From Aureispira sp050633105 (GTDB taxonomy: Bacteria > Bacteroidota > Bacteroidia > Chitinophagales > Saprospiraceae), in assembly GCA_050633105.1 (NCBI GenBank), contig JBOEFW010000013.1, positions 12,746 to 76,745 of the forward strand: a DNA stretch of 64,000 bases, given 5' to 3'. The notes beneath the pieces were generated by a model. It searched no databases. It was not told the DNA's origin and saw only the letters and a list, made by a program, of their open reading frames with translations. This document shows positions 51,932-61,700 of this stretch, piece by piece. Positions within the stretch are counted from its first letter, which is position 1, and every line of letters begins with the position of its first letter. The position numbers and the translations under genes are program-made.

Positions 51932-52048
51932 GGATATAGTTTAAGTTCTTTTTGTAAGCATTAAGGTGCATTAACTAATTATAATTCCTAAGAGGAATGC
52001 CCCATCTACCATAAAAATAAAAAAAAGAGAACAAGCCCACACAACCAA

Positions 52049-52824
52049 TTACCCCAAACAAAGCTCCAAAGCCCGAACAACACTCTTCACATTAGAGGTT
52101 GGGTAAAAACCAGCACTGTTAATACAATTAACCTCCACAATCTTCCACCCCTCTGTTGTTAAACAGATATCTAGGACAAAGGCAGGTGCTACACTGAAAA
52201 TTTCTAACATTTTCTTCGCAAAAGCCATCCCTTCAGGTGCTACCTGAGCTTCATAGGTAACATCCCCATGGAATTTATAATAAACGGCATCAACGACTTG
52301 ATCGCCAACAATCCAAAGACGTGCTTCTTTGTAAATACGCTGTGGCGTAGAAGCTTGTACCAAGGCGTCTTTATGCAATAAAGGTGTTGGCGGATCAGCC
52401 AAGATACGGGCTACAAAATCTTCCCACTTAAGTTTAGTAAAGACCTTGCCTGTGAAGATTTTGGCTTCTTTGTAAGGCTTGATGAATTTTTGTTCTCCTT
52501 CTTGCCAAGTAATTGGTGTTCTAAAAGGAAACACTTCTACACCATAATTGAGTAAGTGTTCTTGATAATGGGGGCAAAGTTCTTAAATAAACACTTCTCT
52601 CCATAAAAAGAACCAGGCGTCCAATGGGTGTTTTTTTTAGCTAAACGCGCCAAGCGAACAGAACCATAAACAAATACATCTTGGCGATTCGTTGATAGGG
52701 TTATAGCTTGGGCATCGCGCTCCAAATGAATCTTTTCATAAGGCAATTGCAAGGATTCTAACGCGTCAAAAAAACGATCGTGGTCAGGATCAGAATAAAT
52801 ATTGGATTGAACTAGAAAGTACAT
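52049..52824 (-). pseudogene. ATP-grasp domain gene interrupted by a single-base frameshift
   Basis: Two overlapping pieces belong to one protein of about 258 aa. Part 1 (52824-52537): 'VQSNIYSDPDHDRFFDALESL', 'VFVYGSVRLARLAKK', 'WTPGSFYGEKCLFKNFAP'. Part 2 (to 52049) has 'FRTPITWQEGEQKFIKPYKEAKIFTGKVF', 'EARLWIVGDQVVDAVYYKF' and 'VLDICLTTEGWKIVEVNCINSAGFY', the ATP-grasp metal/nucleotide core. The G5 tract at 52570-52574 (C5 on the coding strand) needs one more base to join the frames as 'FAPHYQEHLLNYGVEVFPF'. It may be a sequencing error, a true mutation, or a phase-variable tract. Confidence 0.85.
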
Positions 52825-53039
52825 GGAATATAAGGTTGAGAAAATTATGGTATCTTACAAAATATAGTAGCCAAACAGGCGCTAACTCTTTTGCGTTCCA
52901 TCGCCCTACTTTTATCAGAAGGATTTGTTCATTTATAGGAAACAAGTTAGTTGAAAAACTGTTATAACAGCAACAATAAAGAGCCAATTACTCCAAAAGA
53001 AAGTACACCATATATTTACACCTAAACGATCATATTGCC

Positions 53040-55340
53040 ATGTCAACCAACTCTTATTCTTGTCAAGTTGCTGCTCTGATTCCATTGTTTTATGTAGGCT
53101 GGTCAGACGCTGTTCTTGGTCCTAGTGAAGTCCGTTTAATTCAAGACAAAATCAAATCCTATGATTGGTTATCTCCAAAAGATAAGCAACAATTATTAGA
53201 ATGGGCGAATCCACAAAATCCACCAAGTGAAGCTTTACAAGGAGAATGGGCGGCTCAAATTAAGGATGCGGCGGAGCAAATGACAGCAAAAGAACGCCAA
53301 ACATTGGTGCAATTAGGGGTAAAAATGGCCAAGCTTCATTCAGACGAAAACCAATGGATCAATAACCAGGTTGTGGAGGCGTTGAATGAGTTGCAACAAG
53401 CGATTGGAGTAGAGAGCATTGAGTTGCATCAATATTTATTGGCCCACCAAAAAACAACTGCCCAGAGAGAAGCTTTCTTAAATAAAGCGACAGTAGATGC
53501 GAAGGCATTACAAGCCGTTTTGGACGATGAATACAGTGAAATTCGAGAACGAGTTTTTCAAGTCCTACATGATCCTATGTTCACCACAAGGTCTATTCCT
53601 GACAAAGAAGCATATAGAGAACGGGTCTTAGAATGGACTAAATTATTGGCGAAACAGGGCTTAGGGGCGTTGCACTTTCCAAAAGAATATGGTGGACAAG
53701 ATGATATGGGCGGTTATTCTGCGGTTTTTGAAACCTTAGGCTACCATGATCTAAGCATGGTGATCAAATTTGGAGTACAGTTTGGTTTGTGGGGAGGCGC
53801 GGTCTTATGGTTAGGAACAAAAAAACACCATGAGCGTTACCTAAAAGATATTGGAACCTTAGCATTACCAGGGTGTTTTGCCATGACAGAAACGGGGCAT
53901 GGATCTAATGTACGCAATGGTGAAACAACGGCGACTTATGACCCTAAAACAGATGAAATTATTCTACACAGCCCCAACAAAGAGGCAGGGAAGGATTATA
54001 TTGGAAATGCGGCTTTGCATGGACAAATGGCAGCAGTTTTTGCCCAACTTTGGGTAGGAGGTGTAAATCATGGTGTACATGCAATTTTAGCGCCCTTAAG
54101 AAATAAAGAAGGTGTGTTAGAAAAGGGCGTCACCATAGAAGATTGTGCGTATAAATTAGGCTTAAATGGCGTAGATAATGGCCGAATTTGGTTTGACCAA
54201 GTGAGAGTGCCACGCTTCAATTTGCTCAATCGCTTCGGTGATATTGATGCGGAGGGCAATTATTCTAGCCCTATAGAAAAAGAATCCAAGCGCTTTTTTA
54301 CCATGCTAGGCACCTTGGTTGGCGGGCGCATGTGTGTGCCTAGAGCAGGTCTAAGCGCTGCCAAAACGGCCTTGACAATTGCGGTGCGTTATGCGTTAAA
54401 GCGTCGCCAATTTGGTGAAGAAGGCAAAGAGGAGCGATTGATTATTGATTACCCCACCCATCAACGTCGGTTAATGCCGCCCTTGGCACAAGCTTATGCC
54501 TATGATTTTGCATTGACTTATCTTACCGATCGATTTGTAAAGCGGACAGAAGAGGACATGCGCGAAATTGAAACCTTGGCCGCAGGGCTTAAATCTGTTG
54601 CTACTTGGTATGCTTCCTCCACCATTCAAACCTGTCGGGAAGCTTGCGGTGGTAAAGGTTACTTGGCTGAAAATCGTTTTGCAGATCTCAAAGCAGACTC
54701 CGATATTTTTACGACCTTTGAAGGAGACAATACAGTTTTAATGCAATTGGTGGCAAAAGGAGTCTTGGGAGATTTTAATAAAGAAATTATGAATGGTGGC
54801 TTGATGGGCATGGTGAATTTTGCGGCGGATCGTTTTCTGTCTACTATTCGAGAGAAGAATTTTATACACAGTCATAATACCAATGAAAGCCATCTGATTG
54901 ATTCCGATTTTCAGTTAGAAACCTTTCGCTATCGAGAGCAAGATTTAATGGTGTCGGTAGCACAGCGTTTACGCAAATACATCAAGCGTGGTTTATCATC
55001 TTACCAAGCTTTTTTGCGTTGTCAAAATCATTTTATGGCCGTGGCTTTTGCCTATGTCGATCGTATTGTATTAGAACAATTTATTCTACAAGTAGAAGCT
55101 GTAGAGGATACGAAAACTAAAGCTGCTCTTAAAGTATTGTGCAATTTATATGCCTTGCACAAGATCGAAGAAAACAAAGGGTGGTACTTGGAACAAGGAG
55201 TAATGACAGGCAGCAAGACGCGTGCAATTCGCCGCTTGGTCGATAAATTGTGTTTAGAAGTGCGCCAAAATGCCTTACCATTAGTAGAAGGCTTTGGAAT
55301 TCCTGAAGTATGCCTAGCACCAATCGCAGAACTGCCTTAA
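53040..55340 (+). CDS. Large acyl-CoA dehydrogenase/oxidase-type flavoenzyme with TerB-like N-terminus
   Basis: 766 aa, much longer than a standard acyl-CoA dehydrogenase (about 390) and closer to acyl-CoA oxidases. Residues about 1-115 look TerB-like ('ALIPLFYVGWSDAVLGPSEVRLIQDKI', 'TAKERQTLVQLG'). The catalytic part includes 'LGALHFPKEYGGQDDMGGYSAVFETL', 'GCFAMTETGHGSNVRNGETTATYD' (FAD region), 'KLGLNGVDNGRIWFDQVRVPR', 'RRQFGEE', 'EACGGKGYLAENRFADLKADSDIFTTFEGDNTVLMQ' with a Glu in the catalytic position. A helical oxidase-type C-terminus follows. It probably starts beta-oxidation of medium or long acyl chains. Confidence 0.9.
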   Translation: MSTNSYSCQVAALIPLFYVGWSDAVLGPSEVRLIQDKIKSYDWLSPKDKQQLLEWANPQNPPSEALQGEWAAQIKDAAEQMTAKERQTLVQLGVKMAKLHSDENQWINNQVVEALNELQQAIGVESIELHQYLLAHQKTTAQREAFLNKATVDAKALQAVLDDEYSEIRERVFQVLHDPMFTTRSIPDKEAYRERVLEWTKLLAKQGLGALHFPKEYGGQDDMGGYSAVFETLGYHDLSMVIKFGVQFGLWGGAVLWLGTKKHHERYLKDIGTLALPGCFAMTETGHGSNVRNGETTATYDPKTDEIILHSPNKEAGKDYIGNAALHGQMAAVFAQLWVGGVNHGVHAILAPLRNKEGVLEKGVTIEDCAYKLGLNGVDNGRIWFDQVRVPRFNLLNRFGDIDAEGNYSSPIEKESKRFFTMLGTLVGGRMCVPRAGLSAAKTALTIAVRYALKRRQFGEEGKEERLIIDYPTHQRRLMPPLAQAYAYDFALTYLTDRFVKRTEEDMREIETLAAGLKSVATWYASSTIQTCREACGGKGYLAENRFADLKADSDIFTTFEGDNTVLMQLVAKGVLGDFNKEIMNGGLMGMVNFAADRFLSTIREKNFIHSHNTNESHLIDSDFQLETFRYREQDLMVSVAQRLRKYIKRGLSSYQAFLRCQNHFMAVAFAYVDRIVLEQFILQVEAVEDTKTKAALKVLCNLYALHKIEENKGWYLEQGVMTGSKTRAIRRLVDKLCLEVRQNALPLVEGFGIPEVCLAPIAELP

Positions 55341-55391
55341 AAGGCACCACCTTGTGCTTATTATCAACAAAAAACTTAACAACCATACTAT

Positions 55392-55859
55392 ATGTCCTAT
55401 CAAATTAGAACAGCGACAGAAGCTGATTTTGGAGCTATTTTGGGCTTAATCAAAGAATTGGCTGCTTTTGAGAATGCATCCGATCAAGTGCTCAATACTG
55501 TGGAGCGAATGAAAGCAGAGCAAGATTTATTTTCCTGCTTTGTTGTAGAACAAGCCGATGGAAAAATCATTGGGATGGCACTCTATTATTTGGTGTATTA
55601 CACATGGGTCGGCAAGTCGTTGTACTTGGATGACCTCTATGTACAACAAGCGTTTAGGGGGCAAGGGATTGGCTCTAAATTGTTGAATAAACTCTTTGAA
55701 GTGGCGCAACAAGAAAATTGCCAGCGGGTCCGTTGGCAAGTATTGGATTGGAATGAACCTGCGATTGCTTTATATAAAAAATCAGGCGCTACAATTGATG
55801 GCGAATGGTGCAATTGCGATTTTAATAAAGAGGGCATAGCGGCCTTTTACTTGACTTAG
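55392..55859 (+). CDS. GNAT family N-acetyltransferase (SSAT-like)
   Basis: 155 aa. Motif A 'LDDLYVQQAFRGQGIGSKLLNKLFEVA' binds acetyl-CoA. 'RTATEADFGAILGLIKELAAFE', 'VRWQVLDWNEPAIALYKKSGATI' and the Trp/Cys-rich end 'DGEWCNCDFNKEGI' resemble diamine/thialysine acetyltransferases (SAT2 type). Amine substrate is inferred from the subfamily pattern. It starts 51 bp after the acyl-CoA dehydrogenase. Confidence 0.88.
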   Translation: MSYQIRTATEADFGAILGLIKELAAFENASDQVLNTVERMKAEQDLFSCFVVEQADGKIIGMALYYLVYYTWVGKSLYLDDLYVQQAFRGQGIGSKLLNKLFEVAQQENCQRVRWQVLDWNEPAIALYKKSGATIDGEWCNCDFNKEGIAAFYLT

Positions 55860-55863
55860 AGTT

Positions 55864-55945
55864 GGTTTAAAATGTATTAAGGATGAAAATCAATAATTNN
55901 TCATAAAGGCTTGTTTTTCTTTGATAAAAAATTTAAACATGCTCT
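55864..55945 (+). repeat. Dispersed about 80-bp repeat, copy 2, with NN inside
   Basis: The left end GTTTAAAATGTATTAAGG...CAATAATT and the right end AAATTTAAACATGCTCT match copy 1 at 27228-27306. The centre differs and contains the ambiguous bases 55899-55900. Confidence 0.7.
55899..55900. other. Two ambiguous bases (NN), probable assembly join
   Basis: The NN pair lies exactly where repeat copy 2 stops matching copy 1. DNA of unknown length, for example the body of an insertion sequence, may be missing. Confidence 0.7.
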
Positions 55946-55961
55946 TAAATTAACCCTTGTT

Positions 55962-56654
55962 ATGATAGAGAATTTTCCTTGGTTGTTAGAACTTGGATTT
56001 CTAACGTTAGCGATTACCACTGTTTTGTTTTTTCATTGGTCCAATGCGCGTCCTAACAAAGTAACAGGGGTACTTTTTGCTTGGGGAGCACTGCATGCTG
56101 TCTTGGCGTATAATGGTTTTTATGAGAATGTAGAAGCTCGTCCACCACGTTTTGCATTCATTCTGATTCCAGGATTTATCGCAATAGGGTATGGGCTTTC
56201 GCCAAAGGCTTTGGCTTGGGTAGAAGTGCGAAGAAATACCTGCATTAGTACCTTTTTGCATAGCGTGCGGTTGCCTGTAGAATTGACCTTACACTATTTG
56301 TTCACGTGGCAATTAGTGCCCGAATTAATGACGTATACAGGGCGTAATTTTGATATTATAGTAGGAATTACAGCGCCTATTATTGGGTATTTCTATTACA
56401 AACAACAACTCTCTATCAATATACTTTTGGCTTGGAATATAGTAGGCTTTTTATTGGTGAGTTTTATTTTGATTAATGGCGTTTTATCAGCCGAGTTACC
56501 CATTCAACAATTTGCTTTTGATCAACCTAATGTGGCACTAAAGTATTTCCCTTTTGTGCTGCTACCTGCTTTGATTGTGCCTTTGGCAATATATACACAC
56601 TTGACGGATATCATCTTGTTGAGCAGGGCGAAGAAGAAAGAAATGGCAGTATAA
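55962..56654 (+). CDS. Integral membrane protein, unknown function
   Basis: 230 aa from ATG 55962 (MIENFPWLLELGFL...). A TTG at 55911 would read the repeat sequence as protein and is rejected. Six to seven membrane helices: 'LELGFLTLAITTVLFFHW', 'GVLFAWGALHAVLAYNGFY', 'FAFILIPGFIAIGYGL', 'FDIIVGITAPIIGYFYY', 'ILLAWNIVGFLLVSFILING', 'YFPFVLLPALIVPLAIYTHL'. The basic 'SRAKKKE' tail suggests a cytoplasmic C-terminus. No family recognised. Confidence 0.75.
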   Translation: MIENFPWLLELGFLTLAITTVLFFHWSNARPNKVTGVLFAWGALHAVLAYNGFYENVEARPPRFAFILIPGFIAIGYGLSPKALAWVEVRRNTCISTFLHSVRLPVELTLHYLFTWQLVPELMTYTGRNFDIIVGITAPIIGYFYYKQQLSINILLAWNIVGFLLVSFILINGVLSAELPIQQFAFDQPNVALKYFPFVLLPALIVPLAIYTHLTDIILLSRAKKKEMAV

Positions 56655-56675
56655 GTAGCGCTTGCTTTTTAATTG

Positions 56676-56761
56676 AAACAGGAGTCATCCCTTTGCAGTC
56701 ATCTAGCCCTAGTAGCGGGCATCTCTTGTTTATTCTAGTACTCAAGGGATCACTCCTGTTT
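56676..56761. terminator. Long-loop inverted repeat between convergent genes
   Basis: AAACAGGAGTCATCCCTTTG (56676-56695) pairs, with one mismatch and one bulge, with CAAGGGATCACTCCTGTTT (56743-56761). The loop is about 47 bases and contains GCCCTAGTAGCGGGC, itself a small hairpin. Probably a bidirectional terminator. Confidence 0.6.
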
Positions 56762-56781
56762 ATTATAGAGAGGTAGAAGGA

Positions 56782-57987
56782 TTAAACACTAGTCTCCATT
56801 TCTTCCATCGGCCCAAAAAATTCATAATGAATGCTGGTATTGCTGATGCCCATTATATTCAATAACTGTAAGCAATGTGCCATAAAGGCTTTAGGGCCAC
56901 AGCAATAAAAGGTGCATTCTTGTAGATTGGGAATAGTAGCAAGTGTTGCAGTTGTTAGAAAACCTTCCTCTTCATAATCTTGATGCATGATATCTGTTTC
57001 TAGAGGTTCACTAAAGAGTACCCGATGAGTAGAATTGGAAGTACTTTGGTCCTTGATTTCTTGAGCAAAGGCTTGTACTGCTCCATTCACAGCGCACTGG
57101 ATAAAGGTAACTTTCCTGTTATCTTGTGCCGTTAACTGCTGGTACATACTCATCAAAGGAGTAATGCCAACTCCGCCAGCTAATAAAACGACAGGTTTAT
57201 TGTCTTCTTGAAGGAAAAAATCTCCAGCAGGCATCCCAACTTGTAGGATGTCGCCTTCTTGAAGGTGTTGGTGCAAGTAACTAGAGACGACTCCGTCAGG
57301 ATTACCTGTTTCTCGTTTGACGCTAATTCTCCAATAGTTAGGGTTAGGAGCTGCCGATAAGCTATAATTTCTAGTATGTTGATGGTTGGTAGAAGGAATG
57401 TCTACGGTCAAAGCAATATACTGCCCAGGCTTAAAACTCGGAAGAGGTTGGTCGTTGGCTCTTTGAAGATAGAAAGAGGTGATGATACTGCTTTCTGCTA
57501 CTTTTTTGACAACAACAAAAGCTTCTTTTCCTCTAAAACCTCCTGTTTGTTGAGCGCCCTCTACATATAAATCTTCTTCTCTACTCGCTAAAATATCAGC
57601 TAAGAATTGATACGCTTCTGTCCATGCTTCCATAATGGCAGGTGTTGCAGCCGCTCCCAATACTTCTTGAATCGCTGCCAACAGATTTTCTCCTACAATC
57701 GCATACATAGGACGGGTAACGGATAAACTGACGTGTTTCTGAGCGATCATTTCTACTGTAGCGCCCAATACTTCTAGATTATCAATGTGTTGTGCGTACA
57801 TAAAAACAGCCTGCGCCAAGACCTTTGGTTGTGTTCCCTTTTTTTGGTGCGTCATGTTGAACATGTTTTTCAACTCAGGATGGCGAACAAATAAACGCTT
57901 ATAAAAAACGCTGGTAATGGTTGCACCATGTTCGGCTAGTACAGGGGCGGTAGCCTTGACGATTTCTTTTGTTTGTTGGGTAATCAT
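56782..57987 (-). CDS. hmp: Flavohaemoglobin (nitric oxide dioxygenase)
   Basis: 401 aa, normal length. It converts NO plus O2 and NAD(P)H to nitrate. The globin domain has Tyr29 (B10) in 'VFYKRLF', Gln53 (E7 region) and the proximal His85 in 'IAQKHVSLSVTRPMY'. The FAD domain has 'GQYIALTVDI', 'RNYSLSAAPN', 'GVVSSYLHQHLQEGD' and 'VGMPAGDFFL'; the NAD domain has 'PVVLLAGGVGITPLMSMY' and 'YCCGPKAFM'. Divergent from a Crp/Fnr regulator that probably controls it. Confidence 0.95.
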   Translation of the reverse strand: MITQQTKEIVKATAPVLAEHGATITSVFYKRLFVRHPELKNMFNMTHQKKGTQPKVLAQAVFMYAQHIDNLEVLGATVEMIAQKHVSLSVTRPMYAIVGENLLAAIQEVLGAAATPAIMEAWTEAYQFLADILASREEDLYVEGAQQTGGFRGKEAFVVVKKVAESSIITSFYLQRANDQPLPSFKPGQYIALTVDIPSTNHQHTRNYSLSAAPNPNYWRISVKRETGNPDGVVSSYLHQHLQEGDILQVGMPAGDFFLQEDNKPVVLLAGGVGITPLMSMYQQLTAQDNRKVTFIQCAVNGAVQAFAQEIKDQSTSNSTHRVLFSEPLETDIMHQDYEEEGFLTTATLATIPNLQECTFYCCGPKAFMAHCLQLLNIMGISNTSIHYEFFGPMEEMETSV

Positions 57988-58031
57988 GATACTCTATTTT
58001 TATTAGCAATAATTTTCGATCTTTGTTGCTA

Positions 58032-58039
58032 CAAAGCTA
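58032..58039 (-). promoter_or_regulatory. -7 element of hmp
   Basis: The complement reads TAGCTTTG, an exact TAnnTTTG. No TTG is found at the -33 position, as expected for an activator-dependent promoter. The transcription start is predicted near 58028. Confidence 0.55.
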
Positions 58040-58062
58040 GGGCATCTGCTACTAATAAACCT

Positions 58063-58076
58063 ATGACTTAAATCAT
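58063..58076. promoter_or_regulatory. Crp/Fnr-type operator between hmp and its regulator
   Basis: ATGA-CTTAAA-TCAT, a 14-bp dyad in the format of Fnr/Dnr sites (N4-N6-N4). Its centre lies about 41 bp upstream of the predicted hmp start, the class II activator position, and 13 bp upstream of the regulator ATG, where binding could also block the regulator's own transcription. Confidence 0.6.
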
Positions 58077-58082
58077 ACAACA

Positions 58083-58679
58083 ATGATAGAGCTAGAATTG
58101 CTGAAAAAATATTCTTATCAATTGGTGAAGTATAAGAAGGGAGAATATGTTTTTGAGGAAGGAAGTCAGCCTCGGTATTACTACCAAGTAATAGACGGAG
58201 GCGTGAAGATGAATTATTACAATGAGCGAGGAAACGAATTTATACAAGGTATTTTTGGCCGCAATAGAAGTTTTGGAGAGCCGCCACTGTTTGCTCAAAC
58301 CCCTTATCCTGCCAATGCAGTTACTCTGAGAAAATCTACCCTTATTCGTATTCCTTTTAAGGACTTTGAGCAATTGTTGTCCGAACATCAAGCCGTACAC
58401 TGGAACTTTACAAAGATGTTATCTACTCGACTTTATTATAAAGCCATTATGGCGAATGGCATTACTTCTAATTCCGCAGAAGAAGCCATTCTATCTTTAT
58501 TTGATTACATCAAATACAATGTCTACAACCAACCAGGGCGTTTTGAATGCCGCATTGAGTTGACTCGAAAAACTATAGCAGGGCTAGCAGGTCTGACAAT
58601 AGAAACAACCATCAGAAAAATTAAAGAAATGGAGAGTAGACAGGAGTTAAAAATTGTAGAAGGAAAGGTATTTTATTAA
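58083..58679 (+). CDS. Crp/Fnr family transcription regulator
   Basis: 198 aa, on the short side. The N-terminal cyclic-nucleotide-type beta roll is visible ('VKYKKGEYVFEEGSQPRYYYQVIDGGVKMNYYN' zone, 'FGEPPLFAQTPYPANAVTLRKSTLIRIP'). The C-terminal winged helix contains 'IELTRKTIAGLAGLTIETTIRKIKEMESR'. It has no Cys cluster, so it is not an iron-sulphur Fnr; a haem-based NO sensor of the Dnr/NnrR kind would fit its place beside hmp. The binding of NO or haem is inferred from context. Confidence 0.88.
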   Translation: MIELELLKKYSYQLVKYKKGEYVFEEGSQPRYYYQVIDGGVKMNYYNERGNEFIQGIFGRNRSFGEPPLFAQTPYPANAVTLRKSTLIRIPFKDFEQLLSEHQAVHWNFTKMLSTRLYYKAIMANGITSNSAEEAILSLFDYIKYNVYNQPGRFECRIELTRKTIAGLAGLTIETTIRKIKEMESRQELKIVEGKVFY

Positions 58680-58710
58680 CTCTTAATGAACCCACCAGAA
58701 TAATAGATAA

Positions 58711-61700
58711 ATGCTTGATCGTAATTTTTTTAGAATAAGTTTAATGCTATTTCTCTTGTTGATAATAGAGAGGGGACAGGCTCAGAAAAATGATTGGGAA
58801 AATCCCACGATTTTTGCGGAGAACAAATTGCCAGCTAGAGCAACATTGTATCCATACGGCAGAGAAAATAGCAATGTTTTAAAACAACGATTGAGTGGCA
58901 ATGAATGGCCTTTTTATTGGGTGAACGATGAGCAAAAACGCCTCAAAGATTTCTATCAATTAGAACTAGAAGACCAAGATTGGGAGAAAATTGTAGTGCC
59001 GATGGTTTGGCAGCGCCAGTATAATAGTGCAGGGCAGTTGTATGGAAATCCCATTTATGTGAACCAATCGTACCCTTTTGATCGTAAGAATCCTCCTCAT
59101 ATTCCCAAAGGGAAAAATGAAGTTGGAGTACATCGGAAGTGGTTTGTATTGGATGAGAATTGGAAAAACAAACGTGTCATACTACATTTTGGAGCGGTTA
59201 ATTCGGCCATGTATTGTTATATCAATGGGCAAAAAATAGGCTATGCGCAGGGCGGAAAAACTCCTATAGAGTTTGATGTGACGTCCTATGTGCAGCAAGA
59301 CAGCAATCTACTGGCGGTAGAGATTTTTCGATATTCTGATGGGAGTTACTTGCAATGTCAAGACTATTGGCGTTTGAGTGGCATAGAACGGGAGGTCTAT
59401 TTATATGCGTTACAGCCAACATACATCGCAGACATAGAGGTACAAGCAGGCTTGATGGACCAATATAGAACAGGTCAATTTAAAGGAAAAATTCACTTTT
59501 CAGGTAAAACACCCATACAGGCAAGAGTAATTCTTAATAGCAATATTTATCACCAGCATACACTGGATACCATTGTGACGATTGATCCTATTCAAGATAG
59601 TATACTTTACTTGGAGCACTTGATTCCTGAAGTACGTACTTGGAGCGCCGAAACGCCTGATTTGTATCAATTGAAAGTGTTTACTAGAACTCCTTCTGAG
59701 GACAATCGTTGGAATTCTGCTCCGAGTAATGGCGATTATGTAGAACTAAGTGTTGGGTTTAGAACGTCTGAAATTAAGAACGGGCAATTGTTAATCAATG
59801 GGAAAGCGGTGCATCTCAAAGGAGTGAATTATCATGAGCATCATCCTTATTGGGGGCATACCATTCCTTTGGAAACGATCAAAAAAGATCTGCGCCTGAT
59901 GAAGGCCAATAACATCAATGCGATTCGGACTTGTCATTATCCACAACAAGAAGCCTTTTATTATTTGTGTGATGAGTATGGCTTTTATGTGGTAGATGAG
60001 GCGAATATCGAGTCTCATGGAATGGGTTATGGTCCTGCTTCGTTGGCAAAGCGACCTCGTTGGAAAGCAGCGCATTTGGATAGAGTAGAGCGGATGGTAG
60101 AGCGCGATAAGAACCATCCTTCTGTGATTATTTGGTCTTTAGGGAATGAAGCAGGGAATGGTGTTAATTTTTTAGCCGCGTATGATTGGCTGAAAGCAAG
60201 AGATACGACACGGCCTGTGCAATATGAACAAGCGCATCTTAAGTGGCGTAATTCTGATATTTATGCTCCAATGTACCCCAAGTTTGAGAAGGTAAAAAAG
60301 TATGCAATATCCAATCCAGATAAGCCTTTAATTATGTGTGAATATGCGCATTCTATGGGCAACAGCACAGGCAATTTTCAAGACTGGTGGGATTTAATCG
60401 AAGCACATGATGCCTTACAAGGTGGCTTTATTTGGGATTGGGTTGATCAAGGCTTGGTGGAAAAAGACAGTAATAGTCAAGCTCTTTTTTATAGCTATGG
60501 GGGCTATTACGGTCCTAAAAATATTCCAAGTGCAGGAGGCTTTTGTCTCAATGGAATTGTCTTTCCTGATCGTAGTGCGCAACCTGCTTTAGAAGAAGTA
60601 AAAAAAGTTTATCAATCAATTGCTTTTGAGGTCGTTGATTTAGAAGTGGGAGAAATAGAAGTGCATAATAAATATGACTTTAAGAGCTTGAAAAGACACC
60701 AACTGTTTTGGTCCATTAAGCGAAATGGTGTTGTTATTCAAAAAGGCGAGCAATACTTGGGTGATATCGCCGCTCAGAGCAAGCATGTTCTTCAACTCTA
60801 TAAGCGATTGCCTTCGCCTACCCCCAAAAATGGATTGGATTACCTGCATTTAGAAGTTCGCCCCCCAGGATTTAGAGCCCCTTTTTTAGATGATATTAGA
60901 ATTGCAAAAGAGCAATTAGAAATAGAAAATCGAGCCTTTCTGCCCCCACCAACAATTGTCAACAATAGTGAATTGAACGTAAAAGAAACGCTGTATACTG
61001 TTTTTATAACAGGAACAGGATTTGAATTGACCTTTGATAAAAAAACAAAATGCTTAGCTTCATGGACTGTTGGTAACAAGGAGTTGTTAAAAGAAGGCTT
61101 TCGCCCTAATTTTTGGCGGGGAATGACTGATAATGACTATGGGCATTTCTTATTGCTTAAAGCAGGACATTGGCGGCGTGCTAGTCAAGCACCTTCCGCT
61201 AAAACAATGCGTTGGGAGAAGGATAGTAGCGGCCAAATAGTAGTGGCTATTAAGTACGATTTTTATGGAGGAAGCACTACTTTGTTTTATACCATCATGG
61301 GTAATGGAAAATTACAGATTCAGAGTACCTTAAAACGAGGCTGGCCTCGTTGGGGGGCTTTACCTAAGTTTGGTTTGACGGTGGTGTTGCCTCCACAATA
61401 TGAGCAACTGCAATGGTACGGCCGTGGTCCTTTTGAGAACTATTCTGATAGAAAAACAGCTGCTTTTATAGATAAATACAAGGGAACGGTAGGGGAACAA
61501 TACGTTCCTTATATCCGCCCTCAAGAAAATGGGCACAAAACAGATACGTATTGGTTAGAATTGACGGAAGAGGACAGCGGTTGGGGGCTGAAGGTAGAGG
61601 GAATTGAGAAGCCTTTTGAATTCTCTGCCTTGTCTTATAGTACAGAGGATTTTCAAGGAGCGGTACGTGCCTTAGGGCAGCACAATGATAAGAATCGCTA

